A stretch of 45,717 nt of DNA from Candidatus Nitrosopumilus sp. (GTDB lineage: Archaea; Thermoproteota; Nitrososphaeria; Nitrososphaerales; Nitrosopumilaceae): assembly GCA_029864335.1 (NCBI GenBank), contig JAOTTS010000017.1:1-45717 (forward strand), read 5' to 3'. Under the pieces are notes generated by a model that worked only from the letters and a program-made list of their open reading frames with translations, ran no database searches and was not told the DNA's origin. Positions 7,782 to 14,869 of the stretch are shown here, in pieces (position 1 is the first letter of the stretch; each line of letters starts with the position of its first letter). A program made the translations under genes and the position numbers.

Positions 7782-7942
7782 GGACGGTTATGGTCAGTTA
7801 AACGATTCTTACCCGCATGAATCCTAAACTGGTTACTACAGAATTTGTTTAAAAGAGAATAGTATGATTTCTCAGAATGATCTAAATACTATTTCTGATT
7901 GATGATGAATAATTGGAACTCTCACCAAGTAACTAACCGTTA

Positions 7943-8203
7943 TTGGTCTTAAGATCCAATTATCAAAATTTAGTCATTTCTGGTATTTGTTATGCTGAAT
8001 GGGAATCGATGTATCTGACCATTTATTATCACTTGCAAAAATACGACAAGGACTTTGTATCTCTTGTGTCATGGCAAAATCAAATGTTTGAAAAATGCAG
8101 GAAAGAACAATTCAAAGCAGTCATGACCAGTCCAGAAAAAAAGAATATGCTCTCGTTAATTGGCCAAATCAATAGAAATGAAAGGTCCACTCTGGCTTCC
8201 TGA
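7943..8203 (+). CDS. Hypothetical protein (up to 86 aa)
   Basis: An open frame runs from TTG 7943 to TGA 8203. Most of it looks like soluble mixed helix: aromatic YLTIYYHLQKYDKDF followed by WQNQMFEKCRKEQFKAVM and a charged tail. ATG 8009 would give 64 residues and is the likelier start because the upstream part is less protein-like. No family was recognised. It lies upstream of the truncated prepilin peptidase in a stretch where gene remnants dominate, so it may itself be a fragment. Confidence 0.4.
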   Translation: MVLRSNYQNLVISGICYAEWESMYLTIYYHLQKYDKDFVSLVSWQNQMFEKCRKEQFKAVMTSPEKKNMLSLIGQINRNERSTLAS

Positions 8204-8295
8204 AGTTTGGAAGTGAGACTGGATCTTTTGAGATTCGGGGTTTTATTGTTATTTCTGGTTGTTCCTTGTGGAAGCAGTAGTCTCTTCGTATACTT

Positions 8296-8601
8296 TTGCT
8301 TGTATTGATGATGGGCATTGCAGGAATATTTGACGTAAGGTCAAGAAGAATTCCTGATGTAATATGGCTGATTTTTGGCTGGATTGGTGTAATATTATAC
8401 GCCTGGGACTATGATTATGTGATGAGTCCATACCATGTCATTACTATATTCACATCAGTCTTTGCAGGAATGATGTTATGTAGATGGAAAATTGCAGGAT
8501 TGGCAGATTCCTTTGCCGTTCTTGCAATGGCTGTAATTTTACCGGTTCATTACGAGTTTGTAATGATGCCAATAATAATTCTGGTGAGCTATTTCCAATA
8601 G
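8296..8601 (+). pseudogene. A24 archaeal prepilin/preflagellin peptidase, truncated N-terminal part
   Basis: The reading frame encodes the start of a GxGD-type aspartyl peptidase that removes class III signal peptides from archaellins and pilins. The first catalytic Asp is in IFDVRSRRIPD, the second in GLADS (the GxGD-type motif), separated by hydrophobic spans, exactly as in the family. It ends after about 100 residues, less than half the usual length, at a join with an unrelated HYR/RTX sequence near base 8565-8590. A GTG at 8268 in another frame reads VEAVVSSYTFA, a plausible native N-terminus, so a second single-base shift near 8297 is possible. The protein is very unlikely to be functional as it stands. 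Confidence 0.75.
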
Positions 8602-9176
8602 GCATAACTACAGTAACATGTATTGCAACTGATATTTTTGGAAATACTTCTATTGCTAGCTTTAATCTAATCATTCAAGAACTATTCTGTAATGGTCTTA
8701 CCATTGATGAACTAATATCAAGTGGTCAATACAATGTAATTGATAACAGAGATAATTCATTAGGTACTGTTCTACAAGGAACAATCTTCAATGATCTTAT
8801 CTTAGCTTCCAATACGGTAGGTAATGACATTTCTGGCAGGGCAGGAGATGACTGCATCATCGGTGGTGCTGGCAACGACATCATCAACGGTAATGCAGGT
8901 ATTGATGCAATCTTTGGTCGTGATGGTAATGACCGTCTAATTGGTGGTATGGGAAATGACGTACTTGTCGGTGGTAATGGAAACGATGAGATGCTAGGCG
9001 GATTTGGAAATGATGGAATTATAGGCCAGGCTGGAAATGACATAATTCAAGGACAACCAGGTAATGATCTTATTGATGGCGTGGCAGGTGATGATTCCAT
9101 TAATGGTGGTATTGGAACCGATACTTGTGTTTCTGATGTAGGAGATACAACTGCTCCAATAAGATGTGAGCTTTGA
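8565..9176 (+). pseudogene. HYR/RTX calcium-binding surface protein, C-terminal remnant
   Basis: The segment starts inside an HYR (hyalin-repeat) beta-sandwich: SGELFPIGITTVTCIATD and the following FGNTSIASFNLIIQ are the classic second half of that domain. A linker leads to eleven nine-residue RTX repeats of type GGxGNDxxx, which bind calcium between turns, and a Cys-containing tail ending IRCEL. The frame is open back to ATG 8484, but upstream of about 8565 that translation is just the out-of-frame peptidase sequence, so no native start exists. Full-length relatives are usually large, secreted surface proteins; here only the tail survives. Confidence 0.75.
8835..9131 (+). repeat. Eleven tandem RTX nonapeptide repeats (27-bp units)
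   Basis: Eleven consecutive 27-base units encode nonapeptides beginning with Gly and carrying GxD or GND at positions 4-6, for example GGAGNDIIN, GGMGNDVLV and GGNGNDEML. No unit is broken, so reading frame and calcium-binding geometry are intact across the array. The DNA units are diverged from each other, indicating an old array rather than recent slippage. Confidence 0.85.
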
Positions 9177-9249
9177 ATTTTTTTCCAAAAACTAGTTTTC
9201 TCTTTTTTAATTTGCACAATAATATCTTTTCTCTACATTCATGACATAT

Positions 9250-9291
9250 TGCCTAAGGCATGGGAATTTGAACCTGTTAGTAAGAGGTTCA
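9250..9291. terminator. Two adjacent hairpins downstream of the RTX remnant
   Basis: TGCC-TAA-GGCA (9250-9260) is a small hairpin, and TGAACCT (9269-9275) pairs perfectly with AGGTTCA (9285-9291) around a nine-base loop. They lie about 75-115 bases past the RTX stop codon. A transcript-end role is plausible, though no U-tract follows. Confidence 0.3.
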
Positions 9292-9423
9292 CAGAATAAT
9301 TGTGATATTTTAAAAAATATAAAACTCACGAATTACCTTTCAGAAGAAGATGAGGAGTAAATATGTTTTAAAATGTAAATCGAAATGGGATCATATTGTT
9401 CGTGTGGGAGGTATTGAATAAAA

Positions 9424-9525
9424 TTGCCTTATGAATTTTGTAATGATTGCAAAGGTAATCGACATAAAAAATGCTCAGACATAGACTGTGTTTGCTGTGG
9501 AGACAAAAATAAAAGTCAATTTTGA
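9424..9525 (+). CDS. Cys-rich zinc microprotein (33 aa)
   Basis: A TTG-started ORF of 33 codons with six Cys and one His: FCNDCKGNRHKKC, then DCVCC. The CxxC ... C ... CxCC spacing would support one or two zinc sites. A 23-codon ORF ends two bases before its start and may be translated ahead of it. No family was recognised. Confidence 0.4.
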   Translation: MPYEFCNDCKGNRHKKCSDIDCVCCGDKNKSQF

Positions 9526-9902
9526 TATTCATCCATATTCATTTCTCTGAGAAATTGGATTCTATGATCTGCTAGTTGCAACAAGATATCTGAAAATTAG
9601 GTCCAAAATAAGATCCAAATTACATGCCTAGTCCCTCTAGGTTGGAATTTTTTTTAGAGACACGTTACTACCCTACTCCGATCGGATTCAATATGTGCGC
9701 CCAAAATTATGCCCATTTTAGTAGGCGAATCCCATCCGGTCTACCACTCTCATATCCTTTTTATTTTTCCACCTGAATATAGAATGAATAAATGAAACTG
9801 ACAAAAGAGAAATTTAATAGAATTTTAGAACATATGAAGAAAAAATCCATATCAAGAGTTTAGAAAAGACTACTTAAAATGGGCCAAGATTAAACAAGTA
9901 CT

Positions 9903-10034
9903 ATGAAGGCCAAATTTAACGGCAAATGTGTAGAGTGTGGAGAATCGATCAAGGTAGGCAAAGAAATTTTGAAAAATTCTGAAGATAAATGGGTTCACAA
10001 AGCATGCTCAGATTTAGAAGAAGAACTACCATAA
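9903..10034 (+). CDS. Small zinc-finger protein (43 aa)
   Basis: The ATG-initiated 43-residue protein has a treble-clef-like layout: CVECGESIKVGKE near the N-terminus and WVHKACSDLEEE near the C-terminus, giving CxxC plus HxxxC ligands. The pattern of a C-x2-C knuckle followed by KW-V-H-K-x-C recurs in small archaeal zinc proteins. Ordinary codon use and a leaderless ATG support a real gene. Role unknown. Confidence 0.6.
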   Translation: MKAKFNGKCVECGESIKVGKEILKNSEDKWVHKACSDLEEELP

Positions 10035-10091
10035 GTAATTAGAACAAATTAGTAAAAAATTTTTTAAATAACCTTGGAAAAATATATTCAA

Positions 10092-10514
10092 ATGAATTTA
10101 AAACTCAAAGTATTCTTGATGGTATCAATTCTGGCAGTATTATACATTGGAGTTATTCCAGGAGAGATTTATGCAGAAACCAATGAAATTACAGTTACCC
10201 CAATTAATGAGGAGATTAGTTTAGAAAAAACAGTAACTACAATGAATGTACCTAAAGACAACAAGCTTCCATGGGGTTTTGTAAAAGGTGCACCATCTGA
10301 ATTCGTTGAAAGATATCCTGTAATTATTCAGTTTTATAGTGGCGAAGATCCTGTTCACTTTGCACAAGTAGATGTAAAGGGAGATGGCTCATTCGAATAC
10401 AAATTCAGAGTTAGAAATCTTGATTCAAACACAGGAGAATTTGTAAATATCTTCGAGGGAGATTACACAGTAAAAATTTTTAGAGTTATTCCAAATACTA
10501 ATGATTTGATCTAA
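10092..10514 (+). CDS. Secreted hypothetical protein with signal peptide
   Basis: The N-terminus is a typical Sec signal: basic MNLKLK, hydrophobic VFLMVSILAVLYIGVI and an AxA-like cleavage region ending IYAET. The mature part, about 110 residues, is beta-rich (YPVIIQFYSGEDPVHFAQV, then GSFEYKFRVRNLD and GDYTVKIFRVI), resembling an immunoglobulin-like or FixH-like sandwich. I prefer ATG 10092; TTG 10074 would put acidic residues ahead of the signal. Similar small secreted beta proteins are numerous in ammonia-oxidising archaea. It is convergent with the FMN reductase gene, two bases apart. Confidence 0.6.
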   Translation: MNLKLKVFLMVSILAVLYIGVIPGEIYAETNEITVTPINEEISLEKTVTTMNVPKDNKLPWGFVKGAPSEFVERYPVIIQFYSGEDPVHFAQVDVKGDGSFEYKFRVRNLDSNTGEFVNIFEGDYTVKIFRVIPNTNDLI

Positions 10515-10516
10515 AA

Positions 10517-11086
10517 TCAATAAGGCATCCCAGTTTCTCTTTGTTTTGCAAAAGCTGAAACATACCACTCAAATTCATCTAGAAATCTCGAAGTTCTTTT
10601 CTCATAGTTTTCATCTAGTAATTTTCCATCATTATCAAAAACTTCTTGAACTTTGGAAATGGGTAGTTGTGATGGTATTGAAGGCGTACCCATCTCTGCC
10701 AATATTTGTCGGAGATGATTTCCTGCAAGAATTCCACTAAAAGAGCCCACAGAATATGATACAATAGCTGATGGTTTGAAGAAATATTCTTCTAAAAAGT
10801 AGTCTAACGTATTTTTTAATGCAGATGACACACTGTGATTATATTCCGGAGTTATTGGAACATATCCATCTGCATCTTTGATAATTTTTTGAAATTCTTG
10901 TAATTTTTCAGTTGGAGATTCCATTTCTTTGTACATTTTATCGAGTAGGGGAAGCGCCAACTCCATAGGATCTGCCAAAAAAACTTGATGACCTCTGTTT
11001 TGTAGTTTTTCAACTATCCATTTTGCAACTTTAATTCCATTTCTTTCAGATCTAACAGAGCCAACAATAACTACAATTTTTGCCAA
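10517..11086 (-). CDS. NAD(P)H-dependent FMN reductase (flavodoxin-like)
   Basis: Flavodoxin-fold reductases of this family use NAD(P)H and bound FMN to reduce quinones, azo compounds or chromate. The phosphate-binding loop is VGSVRSERNG at the N-terminus, and the diagnostic block PEYNHSVSSALKNTLDY forms the flavin-contacting loop. Length (about 189 aa) is standard. Native start is probably TTG 11086, giving MAKIVVIVGS; TTG 11095 would add three residues. It is transcribed away from the pyrophosphatase gene, so the two share a divergent promoter region. Substrate unknown; quinone/redox protection is the usual role. Confidence 0.85.
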   Translation of the reverse strand: MAKIVVIVGSVRSERNGIKVAKWIVEKLQNRGHQVFLADPMELALPLLDKMYKEMESPTEKLQEFQKIIKDADGYVPITPEYNHSVSSALKNTLDYFLEEYFFKPSAIVSYSVGSFSGILAGNHLRQILAEMGTPSIPSQLPISKVQEVFDNDGKLLDENYEKRTSRFLDEFEWYVSAFAKQRETGMPY

Positions 11087-11190
11087 TAGGCACAAAACAA
11101 GAAAACAGAATAAAAGATTTTTTCTAAATGTTCTAACCAGAAAGAATTCACAGAATTCATATATTGAGTGAATAGTAAAAGAGCTAGAAA

Positions 11191-11730
11191 ATGAGTAAGA
11201 ACTTTTGGCACGACATAGAATCAGGAAATGACATTCCTGAAATTATTAATGTCATAGTTGAAATTCCAAAAGGCTCGATGAACAAATATGAATATGATAA
11301 AAAACACAACATGATAAAATTAGACAGAGTTCTTTTTTCACCTTTTCACTATCCAGGCGATTATGGACTTGTTCCTCAAACTTTATCTGATGATGGAGAT
11401 CCTCTTGATGCACTTGTTTTAGTAACAAATTCAACATATCCTGGAATTCTAATTGAGGCAAGACCAATAGGATTGCTTCAAATGAAAGATGATGGCAAAT
11501 TAGATGATAAAATAATTTGTGTTGCAACAAATGATCCTAGATATTTACACACCACAGATATTACAGATGTTGAAGACCATCACCGTTCAGAAATAGCTCA
11601 TTTTTTCCAAGTGTACAAAGACTTGGAAGGAAAAAAAGTAGAGATATTGGGTTGGAAGTCTGCCAAAGAAGCTAAAATTGTAATTTTTGAGTCAATAAAG
11701 AGATACAAAGATACTTTGAAAAAATATTAA
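11191..11730 (+). CDS. ppa: Inorganic pyrophosphatase, family I
   Basis: This soluble enzyme hydrolyses pyrophosphate, pulling biosynthetic reactions forward. The 179-residue length and key motifs fit family I: VEIPKGSMNKYEYD with the substrate-binding Lys, then YPGDYGLVPQT and the metal-binding DDGDPLDALVL (three Asp ligands). A separate membrane-bound, ion-pumping pyrophosphatase is encoded at the right edge of the window, so the cell can either waste or conserve pyrophosphate energy. The UBP zinc-finger gene starts one base after the stop, implying a shared transcript. Confidence 0.95.
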   Translation: MSKNFWHDIESGNDIPEIINVIVEIPKGSMNKYEYDKKHNMIKLDRVLFSPFHYPGDYGLVPQTLSDDGDPLDALVLVTNSTYPGILIEARPIGLLQMKDDGKLDDKIICVATNDPRYLHTTDITDVEDHHRSEIAHFFQVYKDLEGKKVEILGWKSAKEAKIVIFESIKRYKDTLKKY

Positions 11731-11731
11731 C

Positions 11732-11986
11732 ATGTCAAAAAAATGTGAGCATTTCTCTCAAGAGACAGATGTTTCTCCAAACACAAAAAGTTGTGAAGAA
11801 TGTGAAAAGGAACACTTGCCAGTTGTTGCAATTAGAATGTGTTTGACATGTGGCCATGTCGGATGCTGTGATTCATCAATTGGAAAACACGCCACTAAAC
11901 ATTTTGAGGAAACGGGGCACCCAGTTATGAAAGCAATTCCTAACGACATTTGGAAATGGTGTTATATCCATGAAGAATATTACTGA
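11732..11986 (+). CDS. Stand-alone UBP-type zinc-finger protein (84 aa)
   Basis: The whole protein is a ZnF-UBP domain: CEHF, then CEECEKE, CLTCGHVGCCDSS and HATKHFEETGHPV, supplying the Cys/His ligands in family order. In eukaryotic deubiquitinases and HDAC6 this domain binds the free C-terminal Gly-Gly tail of ubiquitin; prokaryotic stand-alone versions exist, function unproven. It starts one base after ppa. A binding role for archaeal ubiquitin-like proteins or another C-terminus is inference. Confidence in the domain is high, in the role low. Confidence 0.85.
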   Translation: MSKKCEHFSQETDVSPNTKSCEECEKEHLPVVAIRMCLTCGHVGCCDSSIGKHATKHFEETGHPVMKAIPNDIWKWCYIHEEYY

Positions 11987-11998
11987 TTTTAAATCTGA

Positions 11999-12196
11999 TT
12001 AGTTCATTGTTCGTAGTTGTTTTTCAGTATCCCGAATAAAGTCCTCATATTTCATAATCTGTGTAGTTATGCGAAATGCATTCATTTGATCCTCGTTAGC
12101 TTTTGAGCCCAAGAAGGGCTTTCGTAATGCCATTAGTCTCTGTTGTTCTTCAGTTGCCTTTAGAATATCATTTCTAAGGTCTTCTCTTGTTGCCAC
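11999..12196 (-). CDS. Small helical protein (65 aa)
   Basis: A 65-residue ATG-initiated protein, wholly predicted helical and charged (REDLRNDILKATEEQQRL, later ITTQIMKYEDFIRDTEKQL). No Cys, no membrane segment, low complexity absent, so it looks like a soluble helical hairpin. It lies on the minus strand between the UBP gene and pepF and shares the intergenic region with pepF as a divergent pair. Probably conserved among relatives, but I recognise no family. Confidence 0.55.
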   Translation of the reverse strand: MATREDLRNDILKATEEQQRLMALRKPFLGSKANEDQMNAFRITTQIMKYEDFIRDTEKQLRTMN

Positions 12197-12273
12197 ATAA
12201 CCTATATGTGATTTTGAGATTTAAGAATTTCAGTACATATTGATTTTTTAATAGTTACAAAAGGGTATTTTTG

Positions 12274-14046
12274 ATGACAGAATATCAGCTTGGAAAATGG
12301 GATCTATCAGAATTAGCAAAAGATCCAAAAAGCCCAGCATTTCAGAAACAGGTTCGGGAATTAGAAAAACAGTCTGAAAAGTTTGAAAAAATAAAATCCA
12401 AACTAGATCCCAAAATATCATCTGAGAAATTTATGAATATTTTACATCAGGTAGAAGAAATCTCTGAAAAGATGAGCAAGATTGGAGGCTACGCCTCTTT
12501 GTCATATTCATCAGATACACAGTCTGATGAAGCAACATCATTTATGACAAAAATGTCAAAATTAGGTTCAGAGATTTCAAACAAGATATTATTTTTTGAT
12601 TTATGGTGGAAAATACAAGTTGATGATAAAAATGCAAAAAGGCTTATGAAAAATGCAGGAGAAATTACAGAATATCTCGCTCACAAAAGATTATTTGCAA
12701 AATATGCTCTAAGTGAACCTGAAGAGAGAATAATCAACACCCTAGATGTTACTGGAATATCTGCACTTGTAAAACTCTATGACAAGATAACAAATGCCTA
12801 CGAATACAAAATGAAGATAGGAAATAAAACAAAAAAGATGACAAGAGAAGAACTTACAAATTATGTTCGAAGTACAAATTCAAAAGTTCGTGAAACTGCC
12901 TACAAAACAATTCTTACAAAATATACTGAAAACAAGGGAGTAATTGGCGAAATATACCAAAATATTGTTCTTAATTGGAGAGATGAGGGTATCGAGATTA
13001 GGGGATACAAATCCCCAATCTCAATGAGAAATATTGGAAACGATGTAGATGATAAAACTATAGAATCTCTTCTTTCAGTATGCAGAAAAAATTCTTCAGT
13101 ATTTCAAAAATTCTTTATACAAAAAGCAAAGATGCTGAAAATGAAAAAATTGAGAAGATATGATTTGTACGCACCAGCAGGAGCAAATATCAAAGAAAAA
13201 AATTATTCGTACAACAATTCTGTAAAACTAGTTTTTGAGTCTCTAGGAAAATTTAGTGAAACATTAGAAGATTTTGCAAGAAAAGTATTCAATGAAAATC
13301 ATATTGATTCATCAATAAGACAGGGAAAAAGGGACGGAGCATTTTGTAGTACTCTTACTCCAAAAATTACACCATATGTTCTAGTAAACTTTACAGGAAA
13401 ATCAAGAGATGTCTTTACTTTAGCTCATGAATTAGGTCATGCAGTTCACAGTCAAGCTGCACAAAACAGATCAATTCTTGTTCAAGATGCCCCATTGCCC
13501 TTAGCGGAGACTGCATCTACATTTTCAGAATTGTTATTATATGATAATTTGTCAGACAAAATTTCAGATAACGAGAAAAAGATCATGTTATCTGAAAAAA
13601 TAGATGATCTATATGCAACAATTCTCAGACAATCGTTTTTCACAATTTTTGAAGTAGATGCTCATGAACAGATTGGCAAAGGAACAACTGTTGATGAAAT
13701 TTCAAAGACATATCTGAAAAATCTCAAAGAGCAATTTGGAAATTCAGTGAATCTTTCAGATGACTTTGCAATAGAGTGGAGTTGTATTCCACACTTTTAT
13801 CATACACCATTTTATTGCTATGCATATTCTTTTGGAAATTTACTTGCATTATCTCTTTTTCAAAGATACAAAAAGGAAGGAAATGACTTTGTTCCATCAT
13901 ATATTGAAATTCTTGCCGCAGGTGGTTCGAAGAAATCAGAGAAACTCCTCTTAGAGCATGGCTTTGACATAAGATCTCCAAAATTTTGGCAAGAAGGATT
14001 TGATTATGTCAGAAATCAAGTTAGAACATTATCATCATTAAATTAG
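12274..14046 (+). CDS. pepF: Oligoendopeptidase F (M3 family metallopeptidase)
   Basis: This cytosolic zinc peptidase trims peptides of roughly 7-17 residues. The zinc motif HELGHAVHS sits near residue 385, and the third ligand Glu lies in LPLAETASTFSE about 25 residues later, both in family position. Length, about 590 residues, is typical of PepF. The C-terminal PHFYHTPFYCYAYSFG block supplies the conserved substrate-contacting His and Tyr residues. ATG 12274 is preferred over the TTG immediately before it. It probably finishes peptide breakdown after the proteasome. A strong hairpin follows the stop. Confidence 0.95.
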   Translation: MTEYQLGKWDLSELAKDPKSPAFQKQVRELEKQSEKFEKIKSKLDPKISSEKFMNILHQVEEISEKMSKIGGYASLSYSSDTQSDEATSFMTKMSKLGSEISNKILFFDLWWKIQVDDKNAKRLMKNAGEITEYLAHKRLFAKYALSEPEERIINTLDVTGISALVKLYDKITNAYEYKMKIGNKTKKMTREELTNYVRSTNSKVRETAYKTILTKYTENKGVIGEIYQNIVLNWRDEGIEIRGYKSPISMRNIGNDVDDKTIESLLSVCRKNSSVFQKFFIQKAKMLKMKKLRRYDLYAPAGANIKEKNYSYNNSVKLVFESLGKFSETLEDFARKVFNENHIDSSIRQGKRDGAFCSTLTPKITPYVLVNFTGKSRDVFTLAHELGHAVHSQAAQNRSILVQDAPLPLAETASTFSELLLYDNLSDKISDNEKKIMLSEKIDDLYATILRQSFFTIFEVDAHEQIGKGTTVDEISKTYLKNLKEQFGNSVNLSDDFAIEWSCIPHFYHTPFYCYAYSFGNLLALSLFQRYKKEGNDFVPSYIEILAAGGSKKSEKLLLEHGFDIRSPKFWQEGFDYVRNQVRTLSSLN

Positions 14047-14062
14047 ATTTTGAATTAATGGG

Positions 14063-14091
14063 GCTGACAGTCCAACGCATGGACTGTCAGC
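14063..14091. terminator. Perfect 11-bp hairpin between pepF and the convergent membrane gene
   Basis: GCTGACAGTCC (14063-14073) and GGACTGTCAGC (14081-14091) are perfectly complementary around a seven-base loop, 16 bases past the pepF stop. GGGG and CCCC flank it, and GTTC-CCC-CGAAC follows. Stem strength far exceeds its surroundings. The site between convergent genes suits a bidirectional terminator, but there is no U-tract; a small structured RNA is the alternative. Confidence 0.5.
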
Positions 14092-14160
14092 TTGTTCCCC
14101 GAACGGTTTGAATTCGATGTCACCCTACGAAAAATGACAATCTGATTTAAACGTTTGAAG

Positions 14161-14739
14161 TTATTTTAGGCCAAAATTTTTTGGTTTAATTTTCCTAATA
14201 GTGCCAGCTAGAATGCCAATAGTAAATCCTAATTGATAAAGAAAATACAAGAGAACTTCAAATGTACTAGGAGTAAGATCTGTGAATCTACTCAAACCAG
14301 TCAGTAGAAGTAAAAGAACGCTGGAAAATAAAACAAATATTTTTGCTAATTTACTAAGATTTGTAAATTTTAAAAGAACAAAAGTCATTACAGTAACAGA
14401 AATTGCCAGGATAGTAAGAAAACCAGTATTCATCCCAAAAATCAAAAAAAGTGATGAAGCAATCTCACCGGTACTTGCTGCAGGCAAATTGAAGAGATCA
14501 ATTTTTTTAGGAGATGCAAATCTAGTAACACTCAAAATAGCATTTACTAAAAACAAAAAAAACAGTGTTACGGATACTTTCTTTAGATGGTTTTGAAGAC
14601 GTGGAAATCTTACAAGAATAGAGCGTCCAAGAATAATTCCTTGAATAAGACCAATACCAAAAACTGCCAATACAGCAATTACTTGTATTATAGGATCATT
14701 GAAAGTATCAACAAGGAAAGAAATTAGTGCCATGACCAA
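14161..14739 (-). CDS. Multi-span membrane protein (192 aa), paralogue of 28646-29332
   Basis: Five or so hydrophobic helices cover the protein: residues near 20-38 (VIAVLAVFGIGLIQGIIL), 56-70, 95-120 and 133-180. It has no catalytic motif I can recognise. The second half, with GMNTGFL, then a Phe/Leu-rich span and FEVLLYFLYQLGFTIG, parallels GMNSGFL and SGVFLYTFYQAGIVGG of the protein at 28646-29332, so the two are probably distant paralogues. Transcribed convergently to pepF. Function unknown. Confidence 0.6.
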   Translation of the reverse strand: MVMALISFLVDTFNDPIIQVIAVLAVFGIGLIQGIILGRSILVRFPRLQNHLKKVSVTLFFLFLVNAILSVTRFASPKKIDLFNLPAASTGEIASSLFLIFGMNTGFLTILAISVTVMTFVLLKFTNLSKLAKIFVLFSSVLLLLLTGLSRFTDLTPSTFEVLLYFLYQLGFTIGILAGTIRKIKPKNFGLK

Positions 14740-14869
14740 TTAGATTATTGTAATAATGGGAATATTATCCAATGGAATAGTATTTTCATAAAAAATCATC
14801 TAATAATGATTGTTTTAAAGTGTGCAAAATAGGAGTAAATTTTATAATTTCCTCATTATTTGGAACACC

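Larger units (their letters stand above)
7449..7942. other. Intergenic region with microgene and hairpin
   Basis: This 490-base stretch after proline dehydrogenase holds one candidate 31-residue ORF (7565-7660) and one GC-rich hairpin (7754-7781), both listed separately. The rest is AT-rich with no ORF of note. The hairpin and surrounding 7755-7840 are richer in G and C than their surroundings, so an unrecognised RNA gene is possible. Confidence 0.4.
9177..10073. other. Long gene-poor region with microgenes and hairpins
   Basis: About 900 bases without a normal-sized gene. Contents: two adjacent hairpins at 9250-9291, a 23-codon ORF at 9350-9421 that ends two bases before the Cys-rich ORF at 9424, a GC-richer block around 9630-9760 that includes the perfect ten-base palindrome TCCGATCGGA (9677-9686), a 23-codon ORF near 9795, and the 43-residue zinc protein at 9903. 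The GC-richer block could be an RNA gene. Confidence 0.4.

Noticed and set aside
8484-8564. N-terminal 27 codons of the long RTX frame (from ATG 8484)
   Set aside because: This part is the out-of-frame reading of the prepilin peptidase gene, with a Cys/Asn-rich, unstructured translation, so it is not a native start.
8726-9043. 105-codon minus-strand ORF opposite the RTX array
   Set aside because: Pro/Ser/Phe-rich repeats are simply the reverse of the 27-bp RTX units.
8835-9131. CRISPR-like array of 27-base repeats
   Set aside because: Units are contiguous without spacers and keep one reading frame encoding RTX nonapeptides.
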